Positions 25,629 through 34,852 of a stretch of 64,000 nucleotides of DNA are shown piece by piece (position 1 is the first letter of the stretch; the number at the start of each line of letters is the position of its first letter). The notes beneath the pieces were generated by a model. That model ran no database searches. It was not told the origin of the DNA and was given only the letters and a program-made list of their open reading frames with translations. Source of the DNA: Paenibacillus sp. 481 (GTDB lineage Bacteria; Bacillota; Bacilli; Paenibacillales; Paenibacillaceae); contig NZ_CP075175.1 in NCBI RefSeq assembly GCF_021223605.1, positions 3,241,501 to 3,305,500 of the forward strand, in the 5' to 3' direction. A program made the translations under genes and the position numbers.

Positions 25629-26753
25629 CTAATGCAACAGGTCTAATACGGCACGTGGACATTGCTCTGCCTCAGTCAGTGACCGTTGGCTAGCTTGTCG
25701 CTTATTTCGCAGCAGTTCATAATGATGCTGCAAATCGGTAAACCAGCGTGCAATCGTCTCTCTGGATTCAATTCGCTCGCCTAACCCTTGTTCAATAAAA
25801 TAATCACAATTTTCCTCTTCTTGCCCTGGAATCGGATCATAGAACAACATCGGAATACCTTTCATCATGCCTTCCGTAACCGTCATACCACCTGGCTTGG
25901 TCATCAGTAAATCAGAGGCGTCCATTAAGGCCGAAATTTCATTCGTATAACCATAAATCCGGACATTAGGATGCTGAAATGCCGGGTCCTGCTCCATCCG
26001 TTGAATCGCTTTATGATTGCTGCCCATACAGAAGAGCAATTGGATATGCTCCCGCCAAGTCGTCATAAACTGTAGCAGGTCATCATGCAGCGACAATCCC
26101 CATCCACCACCCATAACCATTACAGTTGGTAGCGGTCGTAGACCTAGCGTACGCTGAGCTTCGGCCTGTGAACAGTTTCCCCAAAATTTAGGATGAACCG
26201 GTATGCCAGATACGACAATTCGTTCAGATGGCACGTTGTGCTTCAGCAGCTTTTGTCTAACCTCAGGAGTAGAAACAAAATATTTGTTCACTTCTGGATC
26301 AATCCATGTTCCATGCGCATCATAATCCGTTATTAACGTATATAGCGGAATACGAAGGCCAGAACGCTTCAAACGTGACACCACGATATTAGGAAACGGA
26401 TGCGTACAAATAATAGCATCTGGTCGCAATTGATTAACGACATGAGAAGCTTGCGTGTAAAAAACACGATGCAGTGCCGATTGTGTAAAGCGATTCAGTG
26501 ATTTTTTATATTTTTTTCGATATAAAAGACCGACTAATTTCGGTTGTGTGCTTACTGTCTTACGGTACGCAGCGAAAATAAGGGGCCCGACCGTAGGATT
26601 TAGAAATTTACCGAGCTCAATAACTCGCGATTGGATGTCGGGATCAATTTGCCTCAGTCCGTCAGCGAGTGCGTAAGCGGCTTGTGTATGTCCAGTACCG
26701 AAACCTTCGGACAACAGAAGGATTCTTTTTTTTCGCATGTTCTCACCCATCAT
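25629..26753 (-). CDS. MurG/MGDG-synthase-type glycosyltransferase
   Basis: The 374-residue protein has the family N-terminus LLLSEGFGTGHTQAAYALADGL, the acceptor block PDAIICTHPFPNIVVSRLKRS, YTLITDYDAHGTWIDPEV and the donor site MTKPGGMTVTEGMMKGIPML with Glu-Glu-Asn following. This is the diacylglycerol glucosyltransferase / MGDG synthase branch of GT28, which makes glycolipids at the inner membrane face. ATG 26738 (MRKKRILLL) with GGTGAG upstream is a likely true start, giving 369 residues. Confidence 0.85.
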   Translation of the reverse strand: MMGENMRKKRILLLSEGFGTGHTQAAYALADGLRQIDPDIQSRVIELGKFLNPTVGPLIFAAYRKTVSTQPKLVGLLYRKKYKKSLNRFTQSALHRVFYTQASHVVNQLRPDAIICTHPFPNIVVSRLKRSGLRIPLYTLITDYDAHGTWIDPEVNKYFVSTPEVRQKLLKHNVPSERIVVSGIPVHPKFWGNCSQAEAQRTLGLRPLPTVMVMGGGWGLSLHDDLLQFMTTWREHIQLLFCMGSNHKAIQRMEQDPAFQHPNVRIYGYTNEISALMDASDLLMTKPGGMTVTEGMMKGIPMLFYDPIPGQEEENCDYFIEQGLGERIESRETIARWFTDLQHHYELLRNKRQASQRSLTEAEQCPRAVLDLLH

Positions 26754-26912
26754 TCATTATAACCGGAAAAGCATGAGGAAGCACCAACCAATAGGATGGT
26801 TTTGGGATATATAGTAGTTGAAAAGAATAATGAAATGTGTTATCTTACTAAAAGCTAATAAATGACCGAAATTACAAAGTGGTCATACAGTCATCTGAAG
26901 GGAGGATGCGAC

Positions 26913-27494
26913 ATGTCAGTTGACCGACGTAAACAGATCGTAGATGCAGCAGCCCAATCGTTTGCATTGTTTGGATACAAGGCAACGACGATGGATCAAG
27001 TAGCGAAAATCGCTAAAGTCGGCAAGGGGACAATATATACATTCTTTACAAACAAAGAAGAGCTATTCAACGAAATTTTGCAGCAGCTTATTTTAGAAAT
27101 GAAAGAGATTGCTGACCGAGAAATTCAACCACATAAGCCTTTCTTTGAAAATTTATATTGTGTGCTGGATCGTGTACTTGAGTTTCGTAGTCAACACGAA
27201 TTGGCCATCAAATTGTCTCAGGAGCTGCGCGACATCGGAACGCCGATGGCGAAGGAAGCATTAAACCAATTCGAAGGCGCATTGCTTCAATATATCGAAC
27301 GCCACCTCACTATCGCAATGGATAAAGGCGAGGTTACGAAGGGCGATCCTAAGGTAATTAGCTTCGTCATGCTGCGCCTGTATATGGCCTTGACGACGGA
27401 ATGGAATCATTTGAATGAACCGTTAGATAAAGAAGCGATTAAAGCGTATTTTCGCTTGCATTTTATGGAAGGTTTGACGCCGCGAGGTTCGTAA
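26913..27494 (+). CDS. TetR/AcrR family transcriptional regulator
   Basis: ATG 26913 follows GGGAGG by 7 bases (an earlier start at 26862 has no site). The 193-residue product has the TetR helix-turn-helix at about 8-52 (AQSFALFGYKATTMDQVAKIAKVGKGTIYTFF) and a helical ligand domain. It sits about 230 bases before the YhgE gene on the same strand and is probably its repressor. Confidence 0.9.
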   Translation: MSVDRRKQIVDAAAQSFALFGYKATTMDQVAKIAKVGKGTIYTFFTNKEELFNEILQQLILEMKEIADREIQPHKPFFENLYCVLDRVLEFRSQHELAIKLSQELRDIGTPMAKEALNQFEGALLQYIERHLTIAMDKGEVTKGDPKVISFVMLRLYMALTTEWNHLNEPLDKEAIKAYFRLHFMEGLTPRGS

Positions 27495-27721
27495 TCGTTC
27501 CATATGAGGATATGAACAACAACCTTAACTTAACGTCACGTGCTGAAGCCCCATTTTGGAAGTAAGGACAGTTGTGGGCAGCGAGTCGAGGCGTTTTGTT
27601 TCGCTTAAAATGACTAGATGAAGATTATAGTCAGGTAGTTTTTTGGCTAACTGGCTATGAACAACTTCACAATTTTAAACGATCGTACACATTTTTTTAA
27701 TTTATAGAGGTGAGGCTAATT

Positions 27722-29722
27722 ATGAAAGGGTTTAAATTGTTTGGCGCTGAATGGGGGCGCGTGTTTCGTAATAAGAAGGTGCTAATCCCTGTTATTGCGG
27801 TTCTGTTTATCCCGTTAATGTATAGCGGTATGTTTCTGGGGGCGTTCTGGGACCCTTATGCACGGCTAGCTGATTTACCAGTAGCGGTCGTCAATATGGA
27901 TAAAGGCGCAACTATCGAAGGTGAGAAGCTGCAAGTCGGAGCCGATCTCGTTGAGCAACTGAAAGAACGTAAAGATTTTGATTTCCAATATGTAAATCAA
28001 TCCGAGGCAGAAGCGGGACTGAAAGATGATCGTTATTATATGTCGATTACGATTCCGGCTAATTTTTCTGAACAAGCTACGACGTTGATTAAAGATAATC
28101 CGCAGCCAGCGGAAATTTTGTTCCAGACGAATGAAGGGCACAATTTCCTTGCAGCGCAAATTGGAGGATCAGCCGTTAAAGAAGTGAACGCGGAAGTGTC
28201 GCGTCGAATTACGGAAGCGTACACGGAGCTGATGTTCGAGCAGGTTGAAAAAGTGTCTGACGGCTTGCAGCAAGCAGGTGAAGGTGCAGGCAAGTTGAAT
28301 GATGGCACGAAGGAATTGCGCGATGGTGCGCAGGAGCTTAAGCGTAACATGGCGAAGCTTGCAGACGGTGCCTTGCAATTGAAGCAAGGTACCGCGCCAC
28401 TTGCGGACGGTGTGAATCGTCTAGGCAAAGGTGCGCAGGACTTGAAGCAAGGCGCAAGTTCATTGACGAGCGGCTTGGATCAATTAAGTGCTGCGCATAA
28501 GCAATTGGAGCAGGGTGCCGTTCAAGCCCAGCAAGGTACGAACAAGCTGGAGCAAGGCTTGCAGACGTCAGCGGCTGGCAGTGCCAAGCTGAATGAGGGA
28601 GCTGAAGCACTTGCTGAAGGATTGGCACAGCTAAGCAAGCTTGATCCAGAGCTGGCGAACAATCCAGCGGTGAAACAATTAGTAGCCGCTAGCCAAGGCG
28701 TGCTCCAAGGCTCGCAGCAATTGAAATCCGGCCAGCAGCAGCTGTTGGCAGGTGCTGGACAGCTTAAATCCGGCCAGAATCAGCTAACAGCAGGCATGAA
28801 GCAGTTTGGCACTAAGCTGAACGAAGCGGCCCAAGGTAGCCGCAAAGTAGCTGGCGGCGCCCAGCAATTGTCCACTGGTGCAACACAGTTGCAAGCGGGA
28901 CTAGGCAAGGCGACACAAGGCATTAGTGAGCTGTCCAGCGGTGCAAGTCAGCTGGATGCAGGGGCTGGCAAGCTGCACACAGGTACGAACAAGCTTGCAG
29001 ACGGCTCTAACGAACTGGCTACTAAGTTAGACGAAGCAGCAGATAAAGCTTCTGCGGTCAAATCGTCTGAGGCACGCATCAAAATGTATGCACAGCCCGT
29101 AAAAGTTACTGAAGGAAGCATTAACAAAGTTCCGAACTACGGAACAGGCTTTGCACCGTACTTCTTGTCCCTTGGTTTGTTCGTCGGTGCATTGATTATT
29201 ACGATTGTATTGCCACTTGTTCAATCGCCAGATCCTTTGGCAACGGGCTACAGCAGATTTGTGAGCAAAACGTTGCTCTTCTTATCTGTCGGTGTCATGC
29301 AAGCATTGCTCGCAGATGCGGTGCTGCTGTTCGGACTAGGCTTGGAAGTGAAAAGTGTATCGCTCTTTATTTTGTTTAGCATTATTACAAGCATGACTTA
29401 TATGTTTATCATACAATCGCTCGTTACGATTTTGGGCGATCCAGGTCGATTCGTTGCAATCGTGCTGCTTATTTTGCAGCTCGTGACGTGTGGCGGTACG
29501 TTCCCGATGGAATTGACGCCAGGTGTGATGCAGGCAATTGGACCATGGTTGCCAATGACGTACTCGGTGTACGGATTTAAAGCGGTTATTTCGAGCGGTG
29601 ACTACTCCTACATGTGGAGTCAGGCTGGCATTATGTCCATTTATATTGTTGTGTTCGGTGCAATGACGCTGACGTTCTTTATGAAAAAAGGGAGCGAAGC
29701 GAAGACGCAGGCGGCTGTATAA
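27722..29722 (+). CDS. YhgE/Pip family membrane protein
   Basis: ATG 27722 has AGAGGTGAGG upstream. The 666-residue protein has one N-terminal helix (about 15-37), an extracellular domain to about 180, then a long helical array from about 185-445 with repeated L-x2-G and L-x2-GA units (KLNDGTKELRDGAQEL), and five or six C-terminal helices of ABC-2 type (from about 470). YhgE/Pip proteins act in export or as phage receptors (YueB, Pip). A TetR gene lies upstream. The left inverted repeat follows 37 bases after the stop. Confidence 0.85.
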   Translation: MKGFKLFGAEWGRVFRNKKVLIPVIAVLFIPLMYSGMFLGAFWDPYARLADLPVAVVNMDKGATIEGEKLQVGADLVEQLKERKDFDFQYVNQSEAEAGLKDDRYYMSITIPANFSEQATTLIKDNPQPAEILFQTNEGHNFLAAQIGGSAVKEVNAEVSRRITEAYTELMFEQVEKVSDGLQQAGEGAGKLNDGTKELRDGAQELKRNMAKLADGALQLKQGTAPLADGVNRLGKGAQDLKQGASSLTSGLDQLSAAHKQLEQGAVQAQQGTNKLEQGLQTSAAGSAKLNEGAEALAEGLAQLSKLDPELANNPAVKQLVAASQGVLQGSQQLKSGQQQLLAGAGQLKSGQNQLTAGMKQFGTKLNEAAQGSRKVAGGAQQLSTGATQLQAGLGKATQGISELSSGASQLDAGAGKLHTGTNKLADGSNELATKLDEAADKASAVKSSEARIKMYAQPVKVTEGSINKVPNYGTGFAPYFLSLGLFVGALIITIVLPLVQSPDPLATGYSRFVSKTLLFLSVGVMQALLADAVLLFGLGLEVKSVSLFILFSIITSMTYMFIIQSLVTILGDPGRFVAIVLLILQLVTCGGTFPMELTPGVMQAIGPWLPMTYSVYGFKAVISSGDYSYMWSQAGIMSIYIVVFGAMTLTFFMKKGSEAKTQAAV

Positions 29723-29759
29723 GCCGTCCATGAATCGCGAATAGGACTGACGCCATAAC

Positions 29760-29841
29760 GTGAGAAATCAAAACACCTTCAAGAGAATGATCCTATGTCG
29801 TAACACATAGAGTCAACCTTGGAGGTGTTTTTGCGTTGGCA
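29760..29841. repeat. Left inverted-repeat copy, also hairpin/terminator-like
   Basis: It holds AAAACACCTTCAAG and CTTGGAGGTGTTTT as a self-pairing stem followed by TTTGCG. The right copy at 30055-30137 is its reverse complement with about 80 percent identity. It can end transcription of the YhgE gene. Confidence 0.8.
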
Positions 29842-29895
29842 ATACCTCATCATTTTTTAAGGTAGTATACAAAAAGTGAAAGAAGGTAAATAACA

Positions 29896-29994
29896 ATGGA
29901 AATTCTCTCATTCATCGGATTTTGGGCACCGTATGTGTCAATTGCTCTGTTTGTTTGGCTGTGCATTTTCCTGTACAAGAAGTTTATGAAATAG
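29896..29994 (+). CDS. 32-residue hydrophobic membrane peptide
   Basis: ATG 29896 follows AGAAGG by about 9 bases. The product MEILSFIGFWAPYVS continues with a single hydrophobic helix (residues 3-27) and ends with a basic KKFMK. This layout (one helix, charged C-terminus, about 30 residues) is common to type I toxins of Firmicutes such as TxpA/Fst relatives and to other small regulators. A TAGTAT-like -10 stands at 29863-29868. The peptide lies between two inverted repeats; toxicity is inference. Confidence 0.5.
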   Translation: MEILSFIGFWAPYVSIALFVWLCIFLYKKFMK

Positions 29995-30054
29995 GTTAGA
30001 GATGCTGCGCATTGGTTTAAATACGCTCTCAATGAGCTGCTAGATATGAAAAAC

Positions 30055-30137
30055 TGCCAACGCAAAAACACCTCCAAAGTTGTCTCTACATCTTACGACA
30101 TAGGAGCATTCGCATGAAGGTGTTTTGATTTGTCTCA
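30055..30137. repeat. Right inverted-repeat copy, terminator-like for the minus-strand lipoprotein gene
   Basis: Reverse complement of the copy at 29760-29841. In minus direction it reads ACACCTTC, an inner palindrome near CTATGTCG, then GGTGTTTTTGCG. It follows the stop of the lipoprotein gene by about 52 bases and can serve as its terminator. The rest of the gap 29723-30188 is the central part with the peptide. Confidence 0.8.
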
Positions 30138-30188
30138 CATTAGGGTGCAGTCTCTATGAAAGAAATCTGTGCGAGGGAGATTTTTTAA

Positions 30189-30785
30189 TTATTTTTCAAT
30201 CCGGAACATTTGCACTCCATTTACGATTTTAATAAGCTGAGGAAGTAGAGTGTCGGGATCTTTGTTTACATGTACGACATTGAATTTCGATGTCTGCGCG
30301 TGTTCTTGTTCCCAATCCGCTTGATTCATAACGACAATTTCATCGATATAGGAGCGGCCTTCACCGATGACGATATTGCCGCCATACGTCACTTTCAGCT
30401 TTGAATCCCCGGTCTTAACGGACGTTTTTTCGCTTCTAGCAAACAGCAGGGGCAGAGTTTGTTCAGGAAGTGCGTGCAAGCGACTGTTTTTGCTAACTTC
30501 AACTTGCTTAATAGCGCCTTGCTTCACGAGTGCTTCGGCAGTCGCTTTTGTAATGAACAGGGTGCGATTTTCGTCGTTGCCGTTGATTTTTCCCTCGTAG
30601 CTCACGTTTTCCTTAATTGACTTTGCAGGGATAGTGCTGACGGCTTCATTTATCTTTTGTTCTGTCCCGTACAAAATTAACGCGTTGTTTCGACCTAATA
30701 AATTATCAACTGCGGAGCAGCCTGTTCCTATCGTTAAAATAAGTAAGGCAATCGCCGTGAATTTTCCCCATGTTGTGTTTCTCAT
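30189..30785 (-). CDS. Putative lipoprotein of unknown function
   Basis: 198 residues with an N-terminal helix (FTAIALLILTIGTGCSAVDN) whose Cys23 stands in a lipobox-like GTGC, though the -3 residue is Gly. The rest is soluble, with short beta and alpha segments (LFITKATAEALVKQGAIKQVEVS). It would be anchored on the outer membrane face. AGGTGG lies just upstream of its ATG. I recognise no domain. Confidence 0.65.
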   Translation of the reverse strand: MRNTTWGKFTAIALLILTIGTGCSAVDNLLGRNNALILYGTEQKINEAVSTIPAKSIKENVSYEGKINGNDENRTLFITKATAEALVKQGAIKQVEVSKNSRLHALPEQTLPLLFARSEKTSVKTGDSKLKVTYGGNIVIGEGRSYIDEIVVMNQADWEQEHAQTSKFNVVHVNKDPDTLLPQLIKIVNGVQMFRIEK

Positions 30786-30911
30786 GTTGTAACCACCTCG
30801 TAGAAATAATAATCATATTGTGCATGATTAAGGTTAAAGGAACATAGGTGGTTGTTCCATCGACTTTGATGACATAAAGCTTGCAAAGATGTAAGTTGGG
30901 AAGTGTTGTTA

Positions 30912-31181
30912 TTAATTGTAAACATCGCCGCGTGAACCAACCTTGATTACGACAATAATTAATTGATCCTTAAAAATAGAGTAAACAACTCTATATGAAC
31001 CAACTCTAAGACGAAAATGATTTTCAATGCCTTGCATTTTTTTGATATCTAGTTCAGGACTTCTTGGATTTTCCGAGAGGATATGAAGGTGATCGAGAAT
31101 CCGATTTCGTGTAGCCTTATCTAATTTACGAATATTTTTTATTGCTTCCTTGTAAAATTTAATTTCGTAATTCATGTTCAA
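30912..31181 (-). CDS. RelE/ParE family toxin
   Basis: 89 residues (from ATG 31181, or ATG 31175) with FYKEAIKNIRKLDKATRNRILDHLHIL, then the basic GIENHFRLRVGSYRVVYSIFKDQLIIVVIKVGSRGDVY, the RelE core with Arg residues near the active site. RelE toxins cut mRNA on the ribosome. It overlaps the antitoxin gene by 23 bases, so they are coupled. Confidence 0.9.
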   Translation of the reverse strand: MNMNYEIKFYKEAIKNIRKLDKATRNRILDHLHILSENPRSPELDIKKMQGIENHFRLRVGSYRVVYSIFKDQLIIVVIKVGSRGDVYN

Positions 31182-31392
31182 TATCCTTGAGACTGATGAG
31201 TTCTCCTTTACTCATTGCCTCGCGAGCCCCACGTATAGTATTTAAATCATCGTGAGTAGTGGGTTCATCATCGATTGTTATTTCAGTTTGATTGTGACGA
31301 ACAAGTCGTTCCATTAAATCAGTTATTAGTTCAAGATCTTTATTTGATAAATGTTGTATGAGGTAGTCAATCCGTTCTTTATTTATTGCCAA
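31159..31392 (-). CDS. RelB-type antitoxin
   Basis: I choose the TTG start at 31392, with AAAGGGGTG upstream, giving 77 residues. The longer frame to 31437 would include what looks like the promoter (TATAAT in TGATATAATGG), so it is unlikely. The N-terminal part (ERIDYLIQHLSNKDLELITDLMERL) is helical and the acidic C-terminus (EPTTHDDLNTIRGAREAMSKGELISL) would wrap the toxin. It also represses its own operon in known pairs. Confidence 0.8.
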   Translation of the reverse strand: MAINKERIDYLIQHLSNKDLELITDLMERLVRHNQTEITIDDEPTTHDDLNTIRGAREAMSKGELISLKDIEHELRN

Positions 31393-31502
31393 GTTTAACA
31401 CCCCTTTCAAATTCATTATCACCATTATATCACTCATGAAATCTTACCTAAAAGCGCATTTTTCAATGCACTTGTTCCCTTGAATTCCGCCTTCCTTTAT
31501 CT

Positions 31503-31994
31503 TCACTCGAACCAGCTAATTTTTACAGTCCATCCCCCAGCTTGCAGCCAGCCTAGCAGTTGCCCACGGTGGTGGTAAAGGTGCGCATTCATTTCAACGA
31601 GCCAGCCGAAGCGGGTGTATGAGGCTCCCCAGTAGGCTTTTGTTTCTTCATTTAATTGCTGTTCTGAAAATTGCAAATAAGCAGCCTCACATTTTTCGTA
31701 GCCTGCACGCAGGGTTAGCAGCATGTGGTCACGGGATTGTGGAGTATGCTGCTTATAGAAGCGTTCCATCTCCGTAGCTGATGTTCCTTCCATTAATAAT
31801 AGATCGGCTTCAAGCAGCAGTGTGAGATGTGCAAGTAACTCTTGGATCGTTCGGGTAGCGGGTGAAGGTTGGTAATGCCATGCTTCCTCAGGAATTTGCA
31901 ACATCACTTGCTCGATGCTGTCTACCGCAAAGGCGATATGATGCAGCGTTGACTGTACGATTGGATGATATGCGGATGTTTGTAAATGACTCAT
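31503..31994 (-). CDS. DinB family protein
   Basis: ATG 31994 has AAGGAG 9 bases upstream, giving 163 residues; the open frame to 32060 lacks a site. The four-helix pattern has histidines at the usual metal positions: STLHHIAFAVDSIEQ, LLAHLTLLLEADLL and NAHLYHHRGQLLGWL. DinB-like proteins are metal-dependent thiol or other transferases. It stands alone between the TA pair and the surface-protein gene. Confidence 0.8.
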   Translation of the reverse strand: MSHLQTSAYHPIVQSTLHHIAFAVDSIEQVMLQIPEEAWHYQPSPATRTIQELLAHLTLLLEADLLLMEGTSATEMERFYKQHTPQSRDHMLLTLRAGYEKCEAAYLQFSEQQLNEETKAYWGASYTRFGWLVEMNAHLYHHRGQLLGWLQAGGWTVKISWFE

Positions 31995-32185
31995 ATGCGA
32001 TTGCTCCTTATGCGGTCTATTTCTAAATCTAAGGACTTGAAGCGAATTATATAGGAACATAGTCTCAAAAGTGCGATCTAAACAAGAAAAATCGGCTCTA
32101 GACGTTAACTTCGCCTCCCGTTATACCGTTATATAAGTATATACACTTACATTCGTGTTCGCGCAATGTAATGGGAGGGAAAAAA

Positions 32186-34399
32186 GTGAACGCTGTAATA
32201 AACAAAACATGGCGTGTGACACTCGTGTGGTCGCTCGTCCTAACGCTTATGATAGGAATATTGCCGTTCAATGGTGTTGCACATGCGAATGAAACGATAA
32301 CGGGGATTGAGTTTGAATCGTCTTTATCTCCTGTGCATGTCATCGTTGATGGGCAGTCTGTCCAATTAAAATTAATGGCAAAGATAAAAGACAAAACAGA
32401 ACGCAAAGACGTTACAAGTCTTGCAACATGGACGTCTTCGAACCCGAGTGCTGTAAAAGTTGACAGCGGTTGGGTAAGCGGTGTCAGCAAAGGAACTTCA
32501 GAAATTACGGTGAAATATCAAGGATTCACGCTGAAAAAGCTCGTGCAATCTGATTATATGTTCGAGAAGTTGTCGATTACTTCTGTGGACAATGGACAAG
32601 CGGTACCAAGTGAAGTGAATGCGGCGCTTGGCACGAAGCTGAAGTGGAAGGTGACGGCAGCCGATAAGGCTTCCGGAACGAACAATGATGTGACGCAAGA
32701 AGCGGTATGGACTACTTCTAAGTCAGAAGTGGCTAGTGTAGATAAAGGAGAGATTAAACTCCTTGCCAAAGGCGAAACGGAAATTACCGTGAAGCATAAA
32801 GGTCTTTCGAGCAAAGTGAAATTGATCGTTGCTTTGCCGTATGAAGAGTTTACATTGTCGCCGGACAAGCTGCTGGAGTTTGAGTACGGTGGCGCAGAAC
32901 AACAAGTGAAGGCGACAGCTAAGAAAAAAGATGGAGCGATTGATGATGTTACGGCAAACGTAGAATGGGCTTCCAGCGATGCAAATGTCGTTGAAGTGAA
33001 AAATGGTGCCGTGAAGCCAATAAGTGTCGGTACAGCAACGATCACGGCGACACATTTGGGACGCAGCAAAACGATTACAGCAGTCGTGCGCCCATCTTAC
33101 CATGCGATGCGCCTGACGCCGGACAAGAAGCAGCATGCTATTTTGGGCGATGCTCCCATGCAGTTGCGAACGTTCGTGTTAAGCGACCGCAACAACCAAA
33201 ATGAAGTTACGAACGATTCCGAATGGGAATCTAGCAATATGATGGCTGCAACCGTTGATCGTGGCATTGTGACGTTTAAGGGCGCAGGTACTACGACGAT
33301 TTCAGCTAAATATAAAGGTCTTGTCAGAACGATTGAGATTACTGTGTATCCGATCATCGATAAGTTGAAGTGGGCTGAAGTCAAAGATGAAGCTATTTTG
33401 TCTGGAAGTAAACCGTACAAGCTGAACCTCATTATGGATGAGGCGCAGGTAGCAGTCCCGAAAGTAAACGGCATCGCACTAAATGGTGAAGCGATGGACG
33501 TGACACCTGTCGTGAAATGGACGGCGAGCAATACGTCCGTTCTAGCTGTGGAAGACGGCAAGTTGAAGCCACTTGCGTCAGGCTTCTCTTACTTGGACGC
33601 GAACGTCAACGGTCAATCGTTGCGTATTGAAGTGAACGTGCAGCGCAAAGCGCTCATTTTGCAGACGAACGTAACAAACCTTGAGTTAGTAGCTGGGCGT
33701 GAACAAGCTGTCCCGCAAGTGACGGTTGTGTATACGGATGGAACAGAAGAAGAAGTAACATCGAAAATGGAATGGGAAGCATCCTCAGCGAACCTCTTCG
33801 TTCGTGATGGTAAGCTTAAAGGCTTGGTTCCTAGTCGTGTGACGTTAAATGGTAAGTTCGCAAATGTAAGTATGAAGCTTAGCGTTATTATTGAGGAGCC
33901 AGTTGTATCCTTTAAGGTGGAGCCGCAGTCAATTACGACAACGATAAAAAAGAGCCAAACGCTTAAAGTGACCGGTACTTACCGTAACGGAAAGACCATT
34001 TCGCTCGGTTCGCGCATCAAATGGAAAGTAGAAAATGATAAAATAGCTACGGTTCGTGGTGCTTCGGTCAGAGGGGAAGCAATTGGCAGCACGAAGCTGG
34101 TTGGCGAGTATCAAGGGAAAAAGCTAGAAATTCCGGTACAAGTTAAAGCAAAATTGCTGAAATTGGAGACTACACCATCCAGCGTTAAGTTGGCTGTAGG
34201 TCAAGGTGCAAGTTGGAAAGTGACAGCGATTTATGATACAGGCGAAGTTGTGGATGTAACGTCTCAAGTGACATATGTGCCATCCAATACGAAGATTCGT
34301 GCTGGACGTGGTACAGTAACTGCGGTTGCTAAAGGCAGCGGTTCACTAAAGGTATCATTCGAAGGTAAGAGCGCGACGTTGCGCGTTAGTGTTAAATAA
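32186..34399 (+). CDS. Secreted Ig-like (Big_2) repeat surface protein
   Basis: The GTG at 32186 has GGGAGGG about 6 bases upstream, giving 737 residues; the ATG at 32171 lies before the site. A signal peptide (about 1-34, ending FNGVAHA) is followed by about eight bacterial Ig-like (Big_2) units. Each has DVTSxxxWxSSN, then VDxGxVxGxxxGxxxITxxYxG, as in DVTSLATWTSSNPSAVKV. No anchor motif (LPxTG, SLH) is visible, so it may be released or bound by other means. A terminator follows at 34410. Confidence 0.85.
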   Translation: MNAVINKTWRVTLVWSLVLTLMIGILPFNGVAHANETITGIEFESSLSPVHVIVDGQSVQLKLMAKIKDKTERKDVTSLATWTSSNPSAVKVDSGWVSGVSKGTSEITVKYQGFTLKKLVQSDYMFEKLSITSVDNGQAVPSEVNAALGTKLKWKVTAADKASGTNNDVTQEAVWTTSKSEVASVDKGEIKLLAKGETEITVKHKGLSSKVKLIVALPYEEFTLSPDKLLEFEYGGAEQQVKATAKKKDGAIDDVTANVEWASSDANVVEVKNGAVKPISVGTATITATHLGRSKTITAVVRPSYHAMRLTPDKKQHAILGDAPMQLRTFVLSDRNNQNEVTNDSEWESSNMMAATVDRGIVTFKGAGTTTISAKYKGLVRTIEITVYPIIDKLKWAEVKDEAILSGSKPYKLNLIMDEAQVAVPKVNGIALNGEAMDVTPVVKWTASNTSVLAVEDGKLKPLASGFSYLDANVNGQSLRIEVNVQRKALILQTNVTNLELVAGREQAVPQVTVVYTDGTEEEVTSKMEWEASSANLFVRDGKLKGLVPSRVTLNGKFANVSMKLSVIIEEPVVSFKVEPQSITTTIKKSQTLKVTGTYRNGKTISLGSRIKWKVENDKIATVRGASVRGEAIGSTKLVGEYQGKKLEIPVQVKAKLLKLETTPSSVKLAVGQGASWKVTAIYDTGEVVDVTSQVTYVPSNTKIRAGRGTVTAVAKGSGSLKVSFEGKSATLRVSVK

Positions 34400-34409
34400 T
34401 TAGCATAGG

Positions 34410-34445
34410 GTCCGCATAGCTCATTTGAGTTATGCGGACTTTTGT
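34410..34445 (+). terminator. Intrinsic terminator after the Ig-like protein
   Basis: GTCCGCATA (34410-34418) pairs with TATGCGGAC (34431-34439), inner CTC/GAG, then TTTTG. Confidence 0.85.
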
Positions 34446-34852
34446 TATTTATTCATTAAAATGAATAAATATACGGATTTGCATGAATGCGTTTCTTTTT
34501 TGCACTAAACAACCTGTCCGATGAACAGTAAAAAAGTGTCAGGCTTGTTCCTTGCTGCGCATAAAATATTTGGGTGTAGTTCGTGAAAAGTCGAGCATTT
34601 ATAAGCTTCGTTGAATTTTTGGGCATGTGTAGCAAAAACAAAAATTATCGTGCTCATAAAAATATTAAATTGCCACTCTTTAGTCACGGTGTTAATATAA
34701 TATAATAACTAAAATGAATAATTATAAATTTTGTCATTGATGTAGACATAAATTTATAAAAGCGGATTTTATCAAAAAGGTACGTAGAGATTTAGCAGTA
34801 TGGTATCGGATATGAAATAAGAACTACATTTTATATAGAAAGGTTGCATCCC
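34446..34852. other. Intergenic gap before gltB with a promoter candidate
   Basis: About 400 AT-rich bases. TTGTCA (34731-34736) and TATAAA (34755-34760) with an 18-base spacer form a plausible promoter for gltB. Upstream no gene, repeat or riboswitch is evident. Candidate regulatory sites cannot be assigned. Confidence 0.45.

Noticed and set aside
28036-28628. Antisense ORFs inside the YhgE gene
   Set aside because: They mirror the periodic Leu-Gly-Ala repeats of the coding strand and have no site or known family.
29760-30137. Insertion sequence
   Set aside because: The inverted repeats enclose only about 215 bases with a 32-residue peptide and no transposase; at most a MITE.
34844-34852. 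TTG start of gltB
   Set aside because: ATG 34853 has a better spaced GAAAGG and matches the family N-terminus ahead of the propeptide.
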